Of a stretch of DNA of 64,000 bases, positions 62,945 to 64,000 are shown in pieces; the stretch's first letter is position 1; each line of letters opens with the position of its first letter. The stretch lies in contig NZ_QLLL01000005.1 in the NCBI RefSeq assembly GCF_003259335.1, positions 496,001 to 560,000 on the forward strand. Reading direction: 5' to 3'. A program made the translations under genes and the position numbers. Below the pieces are notes generated by a model. That model worked only from the letters and a program-made list of their open reading frames with translations. It was not told the origin of the DNA and ran no database searches. This DNA is from Chitinophaga skermanii (lineage in GTDB: Bacteria; Bacteroidota; Bacteroidia; Chitinophagales; Chitinophagaceae).

Positions 62945-63640
62945 ATGAAGAAGGAAAAATTTGCTTGCGATGGAAGCGCCTGCACGCTTTGCAAGTTGTG
63001 CTTACCGGAATGGTTACCGGCTATTAATGCTCATAAATCTGTATTCTCATTAAAAAAGGGTGAAGTGCTTTTTAATGAAGGCGATACTGTTAACGGGATT
63101 TATTTTGTTACCAAAGGCAAAATGAAGGTGCATAAACAATGGGGCCAAGAGAAAGAACTTATCGTGCGTTTTGCCAAGGAAGGAGATATAGTAGGACACC
63201 GGGGTGTAGGAGGAAGCGAACTTGTGTTTCCCGTATCGGCCACGGCTTTAGAACCGGTTGTGGTTTGTTTTATTCCCCTAGATTTCTTTATCGCTACTTT
63301 AAAAGTAAATACGGCTTTCTTGTACGATTTAATGATGTTCTACGCCCGCGAACTCCAAGCCTCCGAAAGAAAAATGAGAAACATGGCTCACATGCCAGTA
63401 AAAGGTCGCCTCGCGGAAGCCTTCCTTTCCTTGCAAGAAAAATTCGGGATCGATAAAAATGGCTTCATTAACCTATCGCTCAGTAAGCAAGACATTGCCG
63501 CCTATGTTGGTACCACGTATGAAACGGCTTTTAGAATGATGAATGATTTTGTGGCTGAAGAAATACTACTGGTGGAAGGAAAGCAGTATAAAATTTTACA
63601 AGAAGAGCCTTTAAAACAACTCGCTTATTCAACGCATTAA
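62945..63640 (+). CDS. FNR-type Crp-family regulator with cluster cysteines
   Basis: A 231-residue Crp/Fnr regulator. The N-terminus has four cysteines (C8, C13, C16, C19), and C108 in VVVCFIPLDFF lines up with C122 of Escherichia coli FNR, so an oxygen-sensitive [4Fe-4S] cluster is likely. A cNMP-binding-fold beta roll (about 35-115), long dimer helix and a winged helix-turn-helix (LSLSKQDIAAYVGTTYETAFRMM) follow; the recognition helix keeps the E-x3-R spacing of FNR. It follows the SUMT gene by 14 bases. Its probable target is the palindrome at 62072-62085. Confidence 0.92.
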   Translation: MKKEKFACDGSACTLCKLCLPEWLPAINAHKSVFSLKKGEVLFNEGDTVNGIYFVTKGKMKVHKQWGQEKELIVRFAKEGDIVGHRGVGGSELVFPVSATALEPVVVCFIPLDFFIATLKVNTAFLYDLMMFYARELQASERKMRNMAHMPVKGRLAEAFLSLQEKFGIDKNGFINLSLSKQDIAAYVGTTYETAFRMMNDFVAEEILLVEGKQYKILQEEPLKQLAYSTH

Positions 63641-64000
63641 CAGTCACGGAATTTCAATTTTCCCAAATCCATAAATCGTTTTCCCAATCCGCATACACTA
63701 TTCGGCATACTAGGTGCATCTTTGACGCGTCTTTTGGGTGTCAACTAACCGGTATGCATTCCTAACTATTGCTAAGTACCGCCAATTTATTCTCCCAAAA
63801 GATATACCCTTACAGCGTATGCAGGCTTGGTGTCCTCCTAATCCTGCCTTATTTTTTACTTTAAAAGGAAACCCAGTGCGCATTTTTTACACACTACGCA
63901 AAGTGTCTTAATGGTGAAACGTTCACTTTGCAACTGGTACATATTGTACTATCATGCCCCGCTAGTTCGATGCAGAGAGTTTACTAGTTCCCGCATGCTG
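63641..64000. other. Non-coding right edge
   Basis: About 360 bases without a recognisable gene. Near the end GCAAAGTG (63898-63905) and CACTTTGC (63924-63931) form an inverted repeat, with an overlapping alternative GTGAA/TTCAC hairpin (63914-63926). A single TACGCA lies at 63895-63900 without its partner. No promoter or gene start is clear before the edge. Confidence 0.4.

Noticed and set aside
63895..63931. Third WYL-type operator at the right edge
   Set aside because: Only one TACGCA half-site is present and the partner at the right spacing is missing.

Overview
The window reads as a piece of a Bacteroidota chromosome, most likely from the Chitinophagaceae or a close relative. I base this on the short RpoD-type primary sigma factor, several promoters of the Bacteroidota type (-33 TTG/TTTG, about 19 bp, -7 TAnnTTTG), a propeller/Y_Y_Y-type histidine kinase, a 7TMR-DISM kinase, START-like and WYL proteins, and weak or absent Shine-Dalgarno sequences. 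No rRNA, tRNA, CRISPR array or insertion sequence was recognised.

Layout. 0-6 kb: a small unknown gene at the edge, then a two-gene module that together resembles a split VioB/RebD-type protein (N-terminal part, then ferritin-like part), a membrane-anchored unknown and a NAPE-PLD-like metallo-hydrolase. 6-12.5 kb: a tight minus-strand signalling operon encoding a ThiF/E1-like adenylyltransferase, a GNAT-fold acyltransferase-like protein, a 7TMR-DISM sensor kinase, a REC-histidine kinase and a stand-alone receiver, with a second stand-alone receiver beyond a terminator. 13-20.7 kb: exported superoxide dismutase, a dispersed structured repeat, an unknown protein, a GT39-type glycosyltransferase flanked by 11-bp repeats, a PAP2 phosphatase, an LptF/G-type permease and two small genes. 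21-29 kb: housekeeping block rpoD, ffh, rpsP, rimM, trmD, rplS, tatA, gatA and an MltD-like transglycosylase. 29-46.8 kb: second copy of the dispersed repeat, ADP-ribosylglycohydrolase, cation/proton antiporter, S4 protein, lysA, a GAF protein, a metallophosphatase/kinase-like/beta-barrel fusion with a lipoprotein, and an operon starting with an HD-PycTM-like fusion translationally coupled to polyphosphate kinase. 46.8-56.7 kb: propeller-type histidine kinase, dicarboxylate symporter, S10 peptidase, then a WYL regulator, two matching 19-bp palindromes, a hairpin-rich non-coding stretch, a gene relic and a slipin with five internal repeats. 56.9-64 kb: a nitrite assimilation locus (nirB, nirD, porin, nirC) divergent from a siroheme methyltransferase and an FNR-type regulator with an FNR-like box between them.

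How parts work together. The nir locus is the clearest circuit: SUMT makes the siroheme precursor for NirB, NirC and the porin bring in nitrite, and the FNR-like protein with its likely cluster cysteines can gate both sides through the shared palindrome. The best candidates for undescribed biology are (1) the ThiF-GNAT-sensor kinase operon, which looks like a synthesise-and-sense small-molecule signalling unit, and (2) the WYL/palindrome/hairpin RNA/repeat-slipin locus. Functional statements beyond family recognition are inference; no searches could be run.
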